Positions 50,385 to 63,000 of a stretch of DNA of 64,000 nt are shown here, piece after piece. Positions within the stretch are counted from its first letter, which is position 1, and each line of letters begins with the position of its first letter. The notes beneath the pieces are model-generated. The model ran no database searches, was not told the origin of the DNA, and saw only the letters and a list, made by a program, of their open reading frames with translations. This stretch comes from Tetrastigma voinierianum (lineage: Eukaryota; Streptophyta; Magnoliopsida; Vitales; Vitaceae). Location: assembly GCA_016808115.1 (NCBI GenBank), contig JAEQBH010001509.1, forward strand, positions 61,006-125,005. The letters run 5' to 3'. Both the position numbers and the translations under genes were made by a program.

Positions 50385-51130
50385 CTCTGTATGATTTTGA
50401 ATCAAAAACCATTGGATGGAAATAACTTTGAAGGTGGAAACTTGAACTTATGCATCGTTACGGATTATGAGAAAATCAAGTTTGTCACGGATACCCACCC
50501 CAAGCTGACTATCTACGGAGAGAAGTGGTCTTGTGATATAACAAAAACATAACATGCGACTTGGGAGAGTGCAAACACTTCCGCCGATGTTATATTCTTG
50601 CGGTGTTGTGGGTCATTTTAAGGCGACCAAATAACACTCGGCGATGGAGTAGAAATAACCGGGGCTGAAAGGATGTTTGCTAAAAGTGCGCTACGAGAAG
50701 ACAATTGCTATCGATTTGATTAACACATATGGCGGGTGGGCGTGTGAAGGATCATTGTTTGTAATGATTTCACATATCGGTCATTAGATGATAAGAGGCA
50801 AGCACAAAAGAAGATGAAGATAGATCTCATCTTGCAATCACTGCCTAAACATTTCAATCAGTTTAAAGTCAAATCTGATGGCCTTAAGATGGATCTAGCT
50901 CGGGTTCAATTGATGCATGAGCTTGAGGTCTTTGAATAGTCTCTCCAGGCAGGCGGTATCAATTTTACGGAGGGTTACATTAAACACAAAGGAAACTAAG
51001 GGTGAAACAAGAACAAGAAAAGAAAGCGTGATACGGGTTACCATCGGGGCCTTGATGAAGAAGCTAGAAAGCGAAGTGCCCCAGTGCGGACGGAAAGGAC
51101 ATTGGAAACAAAATTTAACAGGCCACTAGA
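50385..51130 (+). pseudogene. Copia gag remnant with CCHC knuckle
   Basis: LDGNNFEGGNLNLCIVTDYE at ~50408-50470 is the N-terminal gag segment of TNT1-94-type copia elements (family LTGPNY..W..NL.I). A leader of ~1.6 kb precedes it. A decayed zinc knuckle, PQCGRKGHWKQN, lies at ~51080-51115 and keeps C, H and GHW features but has lost the last Cys. Broken by stops in between. Confidence 0.75.
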
Positions 51131-51169
51131 GGCCGGGTATGGGTGATTACTTGTTGTTGAGGCTTGTTT

Positions 51170-52440
51170 AGTGGAGAATTTACCTGTGATAAATGGATCA
51201 TTGATTCGGAGTCACTAATCATGTTTGTTATGCTGCGAGTGGATTTTCAGAAGCATACTACGTGCATTGATGAGGACAAAGATACTTGAAACTTGGTAGA
51301 GGCTAATCTGCAAAGGCCATAGGACCGATTGTTTTATTTTTAGGAAATGTAGGACTTTATGTTTAGAGGCCCATTTTTGTTGTTAAGTTCCAAAGAGGAA
51401 TTTGGTTTCTGTCGGTGTTTGAATTGAACACGATTTGACATATAATTTAATTCCTCGGTTTCAATAAAGTAAATCTTTTTATTTGTTAGATTATCTTATG
51501 AATAATCTTTATTTTTGATCCCTTGTCCACTCTGATATAAATGTCATTGAAATTATTTGAAAATGAACATAATCATACGAAAAAAGTACCAAATGACACT
51601 ACCTTTGGCATTTCAGTTAGGTCGTATTAATCTAATAGGATGCATGGTTTGAAAAGTGGGATTTTAAATTCCCTAGCATTTAGACCTATACCAATGTGTG
51701 AATCACACATTTGGAAGGTAAAACCAAGGGGCTTTTCAAGGCGAAGGATATCGCACGTAAGCCATTGGAGATTGCGGTACATACGTGTATGCGGCCAGTG
51801 TGTCTGACGAGAGGTGGGTATGAGTGTTTTGTCACTTTTACGGATGATTACTCGAGATATGGTTTGTTTACCTAATGCGCGAAGTCTGAAACTTTTGATA
51901 AATTTGAATATATAGGTGGCGAAAAGCAATTAGGTGTCGTATCAAACAATTCGATACGGCAAGGCGGTGAATACCTATCTGGAGAGTTTAAGTTTTACTT
52001 AACTTTCGAGGGGGATAGTTTCTGTTATCCGACCCTGCAATTTCAGTAAAATGGGTTACGAAGGAGAAATAGAACTCTCCTGAACATGGTGAGATCGATG
52101 TAGTTATTCATCTACCTTTATCGTTTTGGGGATATGCCTTAGAGACTGCTACATACTTATTAGACAGTTTCCTTCTAGTGGGTTCAGACCTCTTGAATTG
52201 TGGAACGAGCGCAAGCCTAGTTTAAACCATATTTGTATCTGGGGTGCTCCGCGCATGTCTTGAGAAAGGAACCACATAAGTTAGAGAAGATCTCGAATGC
52301 GATATGTTTGTTTGTGGATACCACTAAAGGCAGTGGCTTTTTTATAGTTCCTTAGAGAAGAAAGTTATAAGTGAGCGCACTAATGCAAAATTCTTAGAGA
52401 GGAAGACTATGTAATCAATTTCAAGCTGATAGTAAGGTAA
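51170..52440 (+). pseudogene. Copia protease-integrase remnant
   Basis: Protease: KWIIDSESL near 51185, where the family motif is DSG. Integrase: a GGYEYF-like region with DDYS (~51815-51860, read as YG.LLEIW / DDYSRYGLF in neighbouring frames), VYLMR (~51865), RGGEY-like (~51960), SFWGYALETATYLLDS (~52115-52165) and NAKFLERK (~52385-52405). The order and spacing match copia integrase, with numerous frameshifts. Confidence 0.8.
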
Positions 52441-52597
52441 TTCTTAAGGGCTTATTTCGGCTCGAATCGCCTAAACCAATTTGGACCTATTTATTGTATT
52501 GTTTCCAGTGTGTGTTCAACATAGGAAAATGAAAGCCTGCTCGAATGTGAACAAGCACGAGTGGAACCCAATAGTAGAACAATAGGTAGATATACAA

Positions 52598-53860
52598 GTG
52601 GAACCAGAAAAACCAGAAAATCAAATTCAAAATTATCAAGAGGATCTTCCTGTAGAACCACAACAACTAGTGGAGCTTCGGCGTAGTGGGAGAACAACAC
52701 ACAAGCCATCGAGATATCTCTTGTTGGGCGAATCGTACCAAGTTATAACCATTGATAGCGAAGAGGATCCCGTAAATTACAAAGAAGCACTGGAGGATGT
52801 TGATGCACAGGAGTGGCTCAAAGCCATGGACCGTGAGATGGAGTCTATGTATTCTAACTCAGTCTGGTCTCTTGTAGAGGCACGAGGGTAAAACCCATAG
52901 GGTGTAAGTGGATCTGCAAGAGAAAAAGACAAGGATGGGAAGGTAGAAACGCCAAGCTAGATTGGTGGCGAAAATGTTATACCCGAGAGGGATGGGTATG
53001 AAGAAACCTTTTATGATAACCAATGCTTAAATCCATCCGGATTCTTTAGATAGTAGATGTAAGTCTAGATGCGAGATTTTCCATATGAATCAAAGCAGGC
53101 ATTTTAAATGGCGGTTTAGAAGAGGACATCGTCTACGACAACGAGAAGGGTTCATAGCTAGAGAGCGAGAACACATGGCATGTGGTTTACACAAAAGATC
53201 CATTCATGGACTAAGCGAGCATCGAGAACCACATAGCATTAGGTTTGATCAAGCCATAACTTTATACGGTTTTTGAGAAAAGTCTGATGAACCTTATGTT
53301 TACAAAAAGGATCTAAGGTACAAAGTAGTTTTCACAGTCCTTTACGTAGATGACATTTTACTAATCGAGCGACATAGGAATTGTTATGAAGTGTAAAAGG
53401 ATGGCTGCAAAAGCAATTTGATATGAAGATTTGGGAGCTTGACTATATTCTTGGAATCAAACTGCGAGGCTAGGAAGAATAAGGTGTTGACATTATCAGG
53501 CTTTATAGATAAAATTCTAGCTAGGTTCGGCATGGAAAATTCAAGAGGGCTTTGCAACCGGGCATGGAGTTCATCTTTCTAGGCGATCACAAAAAACTCT
53601 TGGCTGAAAAGAGTATGAGTAGGATACCTTTTGCTTCGGCAGTAGGTAGTCTCATGTATGCCATGTTATGTACCAGGCCAGATATCTGCTACATAGTGGG
53701 AATAGTTAGTCGGTATCAATCCAATCTAAGAGAAGAATATTGGATTGCAGTGAAGCATATTCTCAAATATCTAAGGAGAACAAGAGATTATATGCTAGTA
53801 TATTCTAGTGGGAGTTTATTTGTATTTTTTAGAACAAGACAGATGTGTTATATTTTTTGA
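52598..53860 (+). pseudogene. Copia reverse transcriptase remnant
   Basis: Open at 52598-52891: RRSGRTTHKPSRYLLLGE, then EALEDVDAQEWLKAMDREME and SMYSNSVWSLVE, the classic N-terminal part of the domain. Broken frames then give KWICKRK (~52905), a GFIAREREHMACGLHKRSIH segment (~53145-53200) and YVDDIL (~53345-53360), the intact catalytic YVDD motif. 53552-53860 is open and contains FASAVGSLMYAMLCTRPDIC and AVKHILKYLRRTRDYMLVY. It stops at 53860; RNase H is absent. Confidence 0.92.
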
Positions 53861-54707
53861 GTTTAATTTTAATACAATATGAGGTATTCTTCATATTATT
53901 ATGCACGCTGATATTTTGCGTAGAAGGTTTGGATTAATTGTAGAGTATATGATCATATGAATAAGTTCATAGGAACATGATCTGGGTTTTCACCAGTGTG
54001 AACCAGATCACGATCATTAAACAAAGTTGGGCGCTTTATTTATTGCAATAGTTTATGAAATAATCTATCTTGGTGTATAAAATACTGGTGCAAATTATGC
54101 TTTGCATTGATGGGATCAAGTGAGATTTATTTAAGTTAAATTTACGTAGAAATAAATCTCAAAACAATATTTGATTTATTATTCTTCTCTGATCTTGAGT
54201 TTATTATGAATGGAAATTATTTAAATGATTATTGTTCTTTGAGTTGTCAATAAGTGAGTCTATTTAAAACGACAATATCTTGATGATTTAGGGCGAATTA
54301 TTTAATTATCGGTATTTATGAAATAAACAATATAGATTTGTATGAAATATCCTCTTTAATATGTTTTCGATTACTTGGATGTTATGATCAGCATGAGTGC
54401 ATTTTATCCATTAGAGAAGCGATAAATCAAGAATAAATAATTGATTGATTGATAGAAAATCTTAATAATTAATTATTGATATTTTACAAGGAAATAATAT
54501 TAATATTTAATATTATTAATCTCGGGTTCAATTACAGGTTTAAAAGTGGAATAACACTTGGGATTAGATAATTGCTTGCTAATTGAGGATCACTTGATTA
54601 ATGATAGCAGTAGAATCCCATTTAGCTGTAGATAAATGGTGAAACATGATATCCTTTTTTTTTTTTTTTTTGATTCTGATAAAGAACACGGACTTGTTTT
54701 TATAGCA

Positions 54708-54717
54708 AGTGGGAGAT
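54708..54717 (+). other. Copia polypurine tract
   Basis: AGTGGGAGAT directly before the 3' LTR, the usual copia form. A T-run of ~18 bases (54654-54671) lies shortly upstream. Confidence 0.9.
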
Positions 54718-55103
54718 TGTTACAAGTTTTTGCTATCTGAAACAAGTCGAGTTGTTTAAAACATAAATGGGTTCGCGCGTGGACTTGGGCCCCTAAGGTG
54801 TACAGAGCCCCAGTGGCTATTAAGTATTATAGGACTTATACTTTCATCGTAGAAAAGATAATACAACCACAAATCGAATACGAGATTAGATGTAAGAATA
54901 GCCAAGAAAAATAAATGCCTGCCCAGTGATTCAAGCGCCCACCTGTTGCTCCATCATCGAGGATAGTTTACAGGAAGATCTGCCGGTTAACATGCATCTT
55001 TCTCTGCACAATCACAGTACGATCTACATTAGTTATATAAGTTTAGTAATTAAATTGAATATTACAAATCACATGATGATTCTAGCCTGTGATTATTCCT
55101 ACA
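54718..55103 (+). repeat. Copia 3' LTR
   Basis: 386 bp, TGTTAC...CCTACA, pairing with 48428-48796 and followed by the target duplication AGAGG. Confidence 0.97.
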
Positions 55104-55421
55104 AGAGGGTCTTCGATGCATGGAATGGAATACTTGGCCGACATCAGCCTTCTTAAAGGGCCTCGAGGCAAAGGGTGCATAATGGTAAGGATACCTTGTT
55201 TTGGAGAGACACACAGCTTAGGGACTCTCCTGCTTTTAAACTTTACTTTCTCTCGAGAGAGTGAAGTTGAGCAGAGAATAGGGTGTTAGTGATTCTTTGG
55301 TGCCAGATCTCATGTTGGATGTGGGACACTCTCCATGGTTTGCCCCCCTCCAACGTCATCAGCAGATTACAAACTACCATTCTTCGCTCCATTGATGTGG
55401 GGGAAGATGGGCTGTGCTAGC
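55104..55421 (+). pseudogene. LINE ORF2 fragment, part 2
   Basis: Contains HNGKDTLFWRDTQLRDSPAF in a broken frame (55165-55230), typical of the segment after the reverse transcriptase in plant L1 LINEs (family GNGK.T.FW.D.WLGD.PL). Then CWMWDTLHGLPPSNVISRLQ near 55310-55370. It ends at the hAT-like insertion; the AGAGG at its start is the copia target duplication. Confidence 0.8.
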
Positions 55422-56251
55422 TAGGGGTGTTCATAAAAAGTAAAAGATCGTCTAAACCAAATCGGAAATCATAGTTTTTTAAGATTCTGAGTTTGGTGTT
55501 TAAAATTTTATAAAACGAAATATCGATTTGGTTTGCGGTTTTAGGGGTGGCAGGCATAGCAAGGCAAACTCAAACTAATATAATAAAATAATGTCATTTT
55601 ATATAGGTTCACCCATATAAATATTCTTAACCTAATTTCTCATTGCCAGACTTCGATTTTTATCGATGTGGCTATATGTATATATATATATATATTTTCC
55701 GTGGGTATATAGTTAACTTCTGCTTTGATAGCTTGGCAAGAAAGCAAGTGGTTGATGTTCTTACAAATGCTTAAAACTAAAGTTGAATAGAATCATCGAG
55801 CCAAGATTGAAGGAGTGAGTTCTATGTTTGAATCTTCAATTCTCTAGACTAAGCAGAAGAAAAAAACAGAGATAATAAATGACTAATTTGAAGGGGTGGA
55901 AGGGATATAAGTCATCTCAAAAATCAAAATCAAAAATCAAAATCAAAATAAAAGAGGAGAGGGAGGGAGTTCTAAATTCTCTAATGATAAACACTTAAAC
56001 ATAATAGAAGGTAATCGGGGATTCTCTAATCAAAGGGAGAAGAGAGGGGTGGGAGAAAAAATGAGATTATACGATTGGGATCCTGCCTCAGAAGGAAAGA
56101 ACTTTGAACGGACAAAGCGTGTTTCAAATCACATAAATTAAGCAGGAAACCATATATAATATTAGTTTTGGTTGTTTTGAGTATTTTGGATGGTTTAGAT
56201 CGGTTGGCAATATTATGCTCCGTCGTGCAAACCTAACCACGAACGAGCCTA
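55422..56251. mobile_element. hAT-like nonautonomous element in the LINE
   Basis: Flanked by an exact 8-bp direct repeat GTGCTAGC (55414-55421 and 56252-56259). Ends TAGGGGTGTTCA... and ...CGAACGAGCCTA form a short imperfect inverted repeat. 830 bp, no transposase; includes a short TA run (55672-55695) and an AAAATCAAAATC-type tandem (55918-55950). Confidence 0.85.
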
Positions 56252-56259
56252 GTGCTAGC

Positions 56260-57160
56260 TAAGGGACTGTCAAATAATGGTAGGTTCTCAATCGCCTTAG
56301 CATGGTGTCTTGATGGCCCTAACCCACTCAAGCCATGATGGCACATGGAATAAAATTTGGAAGCTTAGATTCCTCAAAAGATCAAACAATTTGTTTGGCT
56401 GGTGTATCATGGAAGATCCTCACTAATATGGGAAAGGAGGATGAGAGGTTTCTGGATGCCCCAAACTGCCACCGCTGTCTTGATGAAGGAGGACCTCGGT
56501 AATCATCTTTTTAGGAAGTGCTCCAAAGCATTGCCACTGTGGAGGGAAGTTTGGAAGTACGAAAGGCATAGTGCAGGACCATCTTCCTTTACCCCAGAGA
56601 ATGGATGGAAGTAGAACTTAACCCTAAAGGCCCTACAAATGTGGGAACCCTGGAATGAGTTTGCGGTTTTGCCTTTGGTTCCTTTTGGAAATGTAGAGGT
56701 CTTCAACGGAATGAACAAGCATGGATAAATGACACTTTGTCCATTCTTACCTGCAGGAGATCATGGCAGCCTTCTCAAATCAGGCCATTACTTCGCAGTG
56801 TGTTTGGAGATCTGGCATACAGTGGATAGGCTGGAACCGATCTCCCCAAGGATGGATGAAACTCAATGTGGACGGAAGTCTTGGTCATGAAACTCATATG
56901 ACGGGGGCTGGAGGCTCCCTTAAAGACGACGCAGGCATGCAACTTGATGGACAGATTTGCAGTGCAACTGGGGGAATGCACAATAGAAATAGTAGAAACT
57001 TGATGGACAGACTCCCTCTAGGTGTACAACTGGGTCAAGGATGTGGAAAAACTTGAGTGCATGCTCCCATGCCAATAATAGTTTTGAGTGCTGAGTAGTT
57101 TGCGCAAAGGATGGACAGTGAGCCTCAAGCATGTTTTCAAAGAAGGAATTGTGTGCCTGA
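56260..57160 (+). pseudogene. LINE ORF2 fragment, part 3: zinc-ribbon and RNase H
   Basis: TWNKIWKLRFLKR (56343-56380), then GVSWKILTNMGKEDERFL and NCHRCLDE in shifted frames (56400-56490), correspond to the reverse-transcriptase-associated zinc-binding region of plant LINEs. 56763-57056 is open: GWNRSPQGWMKLNVDGSLGH and TGAGGSLKDDAGMQLDG are the start of the plant LINE RNase H, with the first catalytic Asp in NVDGS. The remainder is frameshifted. The 3' end near 57160-57290 is unclear. Confidence 0.88.
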
Positions 57161-57705
57161 CTATATGTAAGCTAGCCCTGAAGATGACCCATAGAAGATT
57201 GAGATTGTAAACTTATAAAGCAATTAAGATGGAAGTTTGAATAAAATATCTATATAAATCTATTAGCATTAATTTTAGTTTTGGATAAAAAATCAAGAGT
57301 TCATTTTTTTAAAAAGCTTCCTAACTTTTTTTTTACTTAGAGATACCGTGAGGTGACCTCACCTTTAATATTCCATCACTGCTTTCATGGGTTAGGCTTC
57401 CGGATAGTTCAAGGGCACCTTGATCTTCTTCTTTCTTCTTTTTTTATACATTTTTTGATTCTATCTTTCTATTTTAGACGAATTTAAGCCCTTAAGCTCC
57501 ATAATGGTCTTACTTCCATCAGTGTCAATTTGACTATGTTAATGGTGGCTTTAATACCTTATGACCAATTTTCCTTTTCTGCATTCTCTTTCCCTCTCCA
57601 TTAGGAAACCAATTTCTCTTTATTTTCTTGTACTTGAACATCTTGCTAACTCTTGTCATCCCCAACTATCTTTGGGTTATTTCCATGATAGATATTGCTG
57701 ATATT
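57161..57705. other. Unassigned spacer between LINE and chromovirus LTR
   Basis: AT-rich; may include the LINE 3' untranslated region (AATAAAATATC near 57238). No other feature recognised. Confidence 0.4.
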
Positions 57706-60130
57706 TGTGACACCCCTATCCCAGACGGTCCGTTTGACAACGTCGACCGCGGCTTGTGTCGGTGCCTCGATATCCTGCTCACATGTCTCATATATGAGAC
57801 TCATTCTGCATATTTAATTCACAATATACAAAAGATATATGATGAGGTATAATCTATGTTACCAACTCTGATCCTTGATACCAAAAGTGCATGTTTTTAG
57901 TTACTCTTTCGAGATATAATAAGACAAAAACAAAACAAAGTCATGTATCAGGCTCTCATCCATTATGCGAATTGATTTGCTGCCTTTGGACTGTACACTA
58001 AGAGGGATCCATGGCGGGGTGAGCAATGCTTGATAGAGTAAACTCTATGAAATTCACTCCTTGTAGATGCGCATCACGATAGTCATGTCACCAAGAAAGA
58101 AGCACATTCAATGAATTATTTAAAAGCAGAATGGGTCCCACATGCCATGAATGAAATCTGCGACCCGTCATGTCTCACAAATGTCTGAAGTCCTCACCGA
58201 CTCTCACACATGCAATGCGAGTGTGAAAAACCGGTTGATGATGTCTCGCTGAGACTTGACTCATTGGATGCGGCCTCGATACTCATTTTGAATTTCATCA
58301 AATTTTGTGTCTATTTATTGAAGTTGTCATTTTGGAGTTACTCTGCAGCGGGATCATCGTACGCCTTAGACATTTTTACAAGCTTTCCGCTGCGGGTGAT
58401 CATGTCCTAACGCATGTAGATTTAGGTCTTTCACCACGTATTATTGTGTGTGGGGGGTGGGAGGGATCTACCTTTTCTTCCTTGACACACGTATATATAT
58501 ATATTTTTCATTTTTCATTTTATACCCGCATTGAGTCTCAGTGGGTGACGTCAGTTTTGAGCTCACCACATTCACGAATGGTGATGTAGTTTCTATGCAC
58601 CCACACCCGACTTCAGCGCAATGTCGCGTGCATATGGAATGCAAGTATACCACATAATATACATGTCTCATTTCCAATTTATGGCTAATAATTTCATTTC
58701 GTCATGTCGACACATCTAATCGCCCATATTGACATCCTGGCGTTACCCGATCAATTACTTGACTTGCACTTTAGCCTCAGCCTAATTGTGACGCCTCATG
58801 TCCACAAGTAACTACAACAATCCTATGTGGCGCATTCACATACAATAACATGTCACTTGATTATCAAGCAATGACACACAAACGATTGTATTTAAATTCC
58901 CGACATATTTGTTCCATACTCAAGTGATTATTTTACGCCAGGTGCGTCAATTTTTCAAAAAATATGTGAGCATAAATTCCATTTATAGGCATGGATAGAT
59001 TATAGACTCAAAACTTTCCACAGAGTCCAAGAATGTTTCAATCGATTGGATGAGAAAGTTATAGTCGTCGAAAGTTGGAGGCTCATGAATAGTTAGACCA
59101 GTAGGACGGACTTTCCTGGCCGGACGGACCCGGTGAACAGACATCCAGACGGACTGGCGAATGAGCCTAATTCGAGCAAACCTAGCGGACGGACTTTCCC
59201 ACTTGGGCGTTCAGTCGCGGACCCGTAACTTGAAGCTATAGAGGTCGATTTGGTAATTGAAGTCTAACATCCAAATTCAGCGATGTGGCTACAATTTTAC
59301 TTGAAAAGACACACGTGGAAATTCCTTTGTTTCCCACCGCAGAAAGCAGGTCTGGTCAGGCTAATGCGCCAAAGATCAAAATAGGGCAGCTTCCCATAGT
59401 TGAAGTAAACCGACGCATCCCCCTTGAGGCGAAACGGCGCGACTGTGGGTAGAAAATAAATAAAAATGGGAAGAACTTCTGCTCTTGAAGAGTAGAAGTT
59501 GCTCTAGGAAGTCTCGTGGACACTTCCTAAACTAAACCATGATTTCAGGAACTCTTCCTTATCCTCGAAGAAATCTCGTGTTTTCGGTACCCATACGTAG
59601 CCTTTGTCGAGAAGATGATCTTTAGTTCTTGACCCGATGAAAACTGACCCACCGAAATCTGTAGATCGTAGAAAGAAGTTGGAGCTTCTCTCTCCTCTTC
59701 TCTCTTCTCACCTTTACTTTCTTTCCTTCCACTTTGAATTTGTTTGGTTGAAGTCAGTGAGAGGCCTCATCTTTACATGTCACCTCACCATTGGTTCTTT
59801 TGGTTCCCTTATCCACTTATCAAAAACTTTGGATTTCCATCCTGTCAGTTCATGACATGGCCCTCCTTGGACTTTATTATCCTCTCATTTGACACATGGC
59901 TCATTAATAAGCCATCAAACAAGTGTCAAATTAATAAACAAGATCCGCCCCAGTGTAGCCAAAAGCGAAATCCGGAGCTATCTTGGAATCGACGAAATTA
60001 GCTAGGTATTTGTATTTGCGAGGCGATTCGATGGTGAAGTCCGTTTCGTCATCGAGATCTAGAAAAATTTTAAATTTTCCCAAATTACCGTTTTACCGCC
60101 TCTGAGAAGAATTGAATTTTCGGGTTTATT
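57706..60130 (-). mobile_element. Chromovirus 3' LTR
   Basis: Minus strand. The internal boundary near 60130 reads AATTTCGATGAAATTCTTTA then AGTAAGAATAAACCCGAAAA, a decayed form of the AATTTCGAGGACGAAATT...PPT-TGTAACACCC junction typical of Tekay/Del chromoviruses. The LTR ends GGGATAGGGGTGTCACA at 57706. Inside, CTAGATCTCGATGACGAAAC (60040-60062 region) is a familiar chromovirus LTR segment. A GGACGGACTTTCC-type motif occurs twice near 59105 and 59190. Confidence 0.75.
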
Positions 60131-60189
60131 CTTACTTAAAGAATTTCATCGAAATTCCATGCACATTCATGCTTGCGCTGCATACTTAA

Positions 60190-61570
60190 TGTACTCATGC
60201 ATGTAAACTGGTCGTTTAATTACTAACGGTAAACTCCGTGCCTTTGTCCCTAAATAAGAGGGATAGGTGGCCGCATGGTGATCTCGCACGTTACCTCCTC
60301 CTCCACGGTGTTGCCCGGCCACTTTCACTAGCCTCACGTCTTTGCGTCGCAAAGCACGATCCAGGCTATTCATAGTCTTGCTTGATGGTCCTCCTCGAAG
60401 GTCCATCTGTGTCAACGATAATCTCTCCTCGATCCCTTCGCTAATTTGGTCTGGTATACTTAGGGCGTGGGCGTGGGACACCTCCTTGAACACCCGGACA
60501 TGCTAGCGTGAATTCCAGCGGGTGCGACCTCTTGTGCCCACCCTCTCGGGTATCTCGAAGGCAGATAAACCTCGGAGAGAAAGATTTCTAGCACTGAGCG
60601 ACCACTCTGTTGAGGCTCACCTTAGAGAAGGCGTGAACTCAGGTCGGCGTCGTTTGTTGAAACGTAGCTCTTACGCGACTAAGCGTGAGGAGGCGCCATG
60701 TCCAGACCCACCTTCAGGGGTGTCTACAATGAGATCGGACCCGATGATGGAGCTCTCCCACCTCTATCTAGAAAATGTTGATGTGTAGTACTTCTGAAAG
60801 CCTCATAGGGTTGCCATCTATATACTCACGATACTTTGTTGTCGTAAATTCCACTAGGGTAAATTCTCCTCCTAAGCTACCCTTATGATCAGGCGCATCT
60901 TCGCAACATGTCCTCTAAAATGCGCTATGGTCCTCTCAGTGACCATGCGTAAGGATGAAATGCGTGCTCGTAGTCTTTGTGTCCCCATGGCCTTCTAAAA
61001 GCTTTTCCAAAAGTGTGTATACATTAAACACAGGATCTCTACCCGAACACATGGACTTGGCACTCCATGTGGTAGACGATCTATAGAATATCTGTGTGGG
61101 AATTCCTCGATGTGAAGGATTTGTCCTTGCGGTTAGAAAATGTCATCAGTTGTAGTAGTAGGTCCTTATCACCCACTCCATCATGTCTTGGCGGTGTTTG
61201 TGGCAGTGCAAAATCCATCTGGCGTGCTCTCGGCTTCCCTTCGACCACCTCGTGGTTAGATATATTGTTGGCTTTTGGTCTTTCAATGCCCTATTATCTT
61301 CGCTGTGTACGTGAGGCATCGTGAACAAAGTCTGACGTGTCTCTTAATCAGCTCAGTGTAGTCTTGTGGCGAAGATCTGACCATCTTCATTACCACACGG
61401 ATGCAATAATCGGAAGCGATGGAACTCACACAGGATCTCCTCTCTTTGATCGGTCGGCCCGGGAACCTTGCCGATCCTCTAAATCGAAGACCACCGTCGA
61501 GTGAATGGCCCGGCCTTGGAAATGCCGCTGCGCTGCTTGTACACGGTCCACTAATGGTTGCTATCACATG
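60190..61570 (-). pseudogene. Chromovirus integrase and C-terminal region
   Basis: LDGGLRFRGSARFPGRP (~61510-61450; family DGLLRFRGRLYVP), RCLTYTAKI (~61305; decayed zinc finger), QMDFALPQTPPRHDG in a shifted frame (~61235-61190), EIPERVGT (~60560-60535; family FEILERVG), VSHAHALSIPDQ (~60480-60440), and SLDRALRRKDVRLVKVA (~60365-60320) with NVRDHHAATYPS (~60290-60255). These follow the order of a Tekay-type integrase up to its chromodomain-bearing end. Several frames; no intact chromodomain seen. Confidence 0.8.
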
Positions 61571-61719
61571 TCACACTTGGGACTCGATCACTACGCTCCC
61601 GATAGGAACGGCGCGTACTAGACTGAAGTACCACCGAACTGCTTTCATTATCTTTGTAGTCTGCAACATCCGCAGTCTTTAAGCATCTGCCATTCTGGGA
61701 AGCTATCTTGTGATGCTCC

Positions 61720-62140
61720 GTGACTTGGCGAGTGCATCGACCACCATTTGCCTTACGGGGTGTGTCTGAGAAGTGAAGTCGTAATCCTTGAAGAACTTCA
61801 TCCCTGCGTTGCCTCATATTGAGGTCCCAGCAGTGTGAAGATGTACCTCAGACTTTATGGTCCATCTTTCAAACTATTCGCCATTGTAGGTAGCCCGAAT
61901 CTTTAAGGCAAAGACTATGGCGTGACTCCGTATAGTGTGTGGGGTAGTTGCGCTCTGTTCTTGACTAACGGGGAACCGCCAGCTACTACCCTTGGGACTA
62001 CATCAATCACAGCATCCTGATCCAGGCCTTGGCCGTCACAATACCTTTGTGTACCTACGCCCCCTTTCGGGACTATCGGAATAAGGTACGAAGTAAGCCT
62101 TTTCTTGATTCTGGAATGCCTTCTCGCGCGGTCATTCCAC
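61720..62140 (-). pseudogene. Chromovirus RNase H remnant
   Basis: Between reverse transcriptase and integrase. AFVFALKIRATYNGE-like (family VFALKIWRHYLYGE; ~61920-61880), FFKDYDFTSQTHPVRQMVVDALAKS (in two parts, ~61800-61725; family DYDC.I.YHPGKANVVADALSRKS) mark the end of the domain. Confidence 0.78.
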
Positions 62141-62199
62141 TCGAACGGCCTCCTTCGGGTTAGTCTGCGTCATAAGTCTTTGCTAATTAAATCCTCGAT

Positions 62200-63000
62200 G
62201 GATATACGTAGTACCTGTCAATCCGAGAAACTCGTATCTCGAGACTGACTTTGTCACTCTCGGCTCTATCACGGCCTCGACCTTCTCGGGGTCGTTGACA
62301 AACACGAAGGCGACTACGTGCCCAGAATCTCACCTCAATTAAGTCCAAAACTTCACGCCTTCTTGGAGCAGCGCCGCTCTGGTGATGGCGTCTCTCAGGT
62401 GTAGAATGACCCTGAGTGATCTTCATGCCTCTCGGACCAGAGTAGATCAAAATGTCGTCATGAACCGACAAGCGATCTGAATATGGTTTTGGAATACTTA
62501 CATGCATGGGATCCATGAAGGCCACTAGCGCATTCGTGTCAGAAGGCATCAGGTAATTCAAAGTGCCTATCTGGCGTCACGAGCGTCTTAGGGATATTCA
62601 CCTCCCTAACTCTCAACTAATGGTAATCGGTGTGAAGGTTTATCTTGGAGTAGACTCTCGCCCCTCTCGGCCGATCGAAATAAATCATCTGATCCTGGTA
62701 ATGAATGCGATTCTTGATCATTACTGTTCAATGTAGTGTGGTCAATGCCGATCGAAGGGTCTTGTCTTTCTTCTTTCTGAGCAAGCGCGGGCGCCCGTGG
62801 TGAAGTACCGTTGTGAATCCCCTTGTCGGCAACTCACGTATCTGCAGACCTTGGGTTGCTTGCGCTCAGCCGGGTGCCATTCTATGCGGAGTCATAGAGA
62901 TGGGCGACGTGCGGGGTGTAACTGGCAGGAAGTCTACGCCCTGCGGGTGGTCAGGCGACTCATCGGAAAAACATCCTGCACTCGCGGACTACGGGGAGAT
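62200..63000 (-). pseudogene. Chromovirus reverse transcriptase remnant
   Basis: VVRECRMFF (~62985), PRTSPISMTPHRMAPAE (~62930-62870), KINLHTDYHQLRVRE (~62660-62615), then the 62187-62561 frame with NALVAFMDPMH and HDDILIYSG, where the catalytic YIDD-type motif is read as HDD. FLGLTG follows near 62230. Clear gypsy order; inactivated by frameshifts. Confidence 0.88.

Larger units (their letters stand above)
48428..55103 (+). mobile_element. Complete Ty1/copia retrotransposon, degraded
   Basis: 5' LTR 48428-48796 and 3' LTR 54718-55103, both starting TGTT and ending CCTACA; primer-binding site TGGTATCAGAGCC at 48799; polypurine tract AGTGGGAGAT at 54708-54717; exact 5-bp target duplication AGAGG at 48423-48427 and 55104-55108. 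Internal order gag, protease, integrase, reverse transcriptase fits Ty1/copia. The RNase H end is missing and 53870-54707 is noncoding. It inserted into a LINE. The LTRs differ by many small changes, so it is not recent. Confidence 0.97.
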
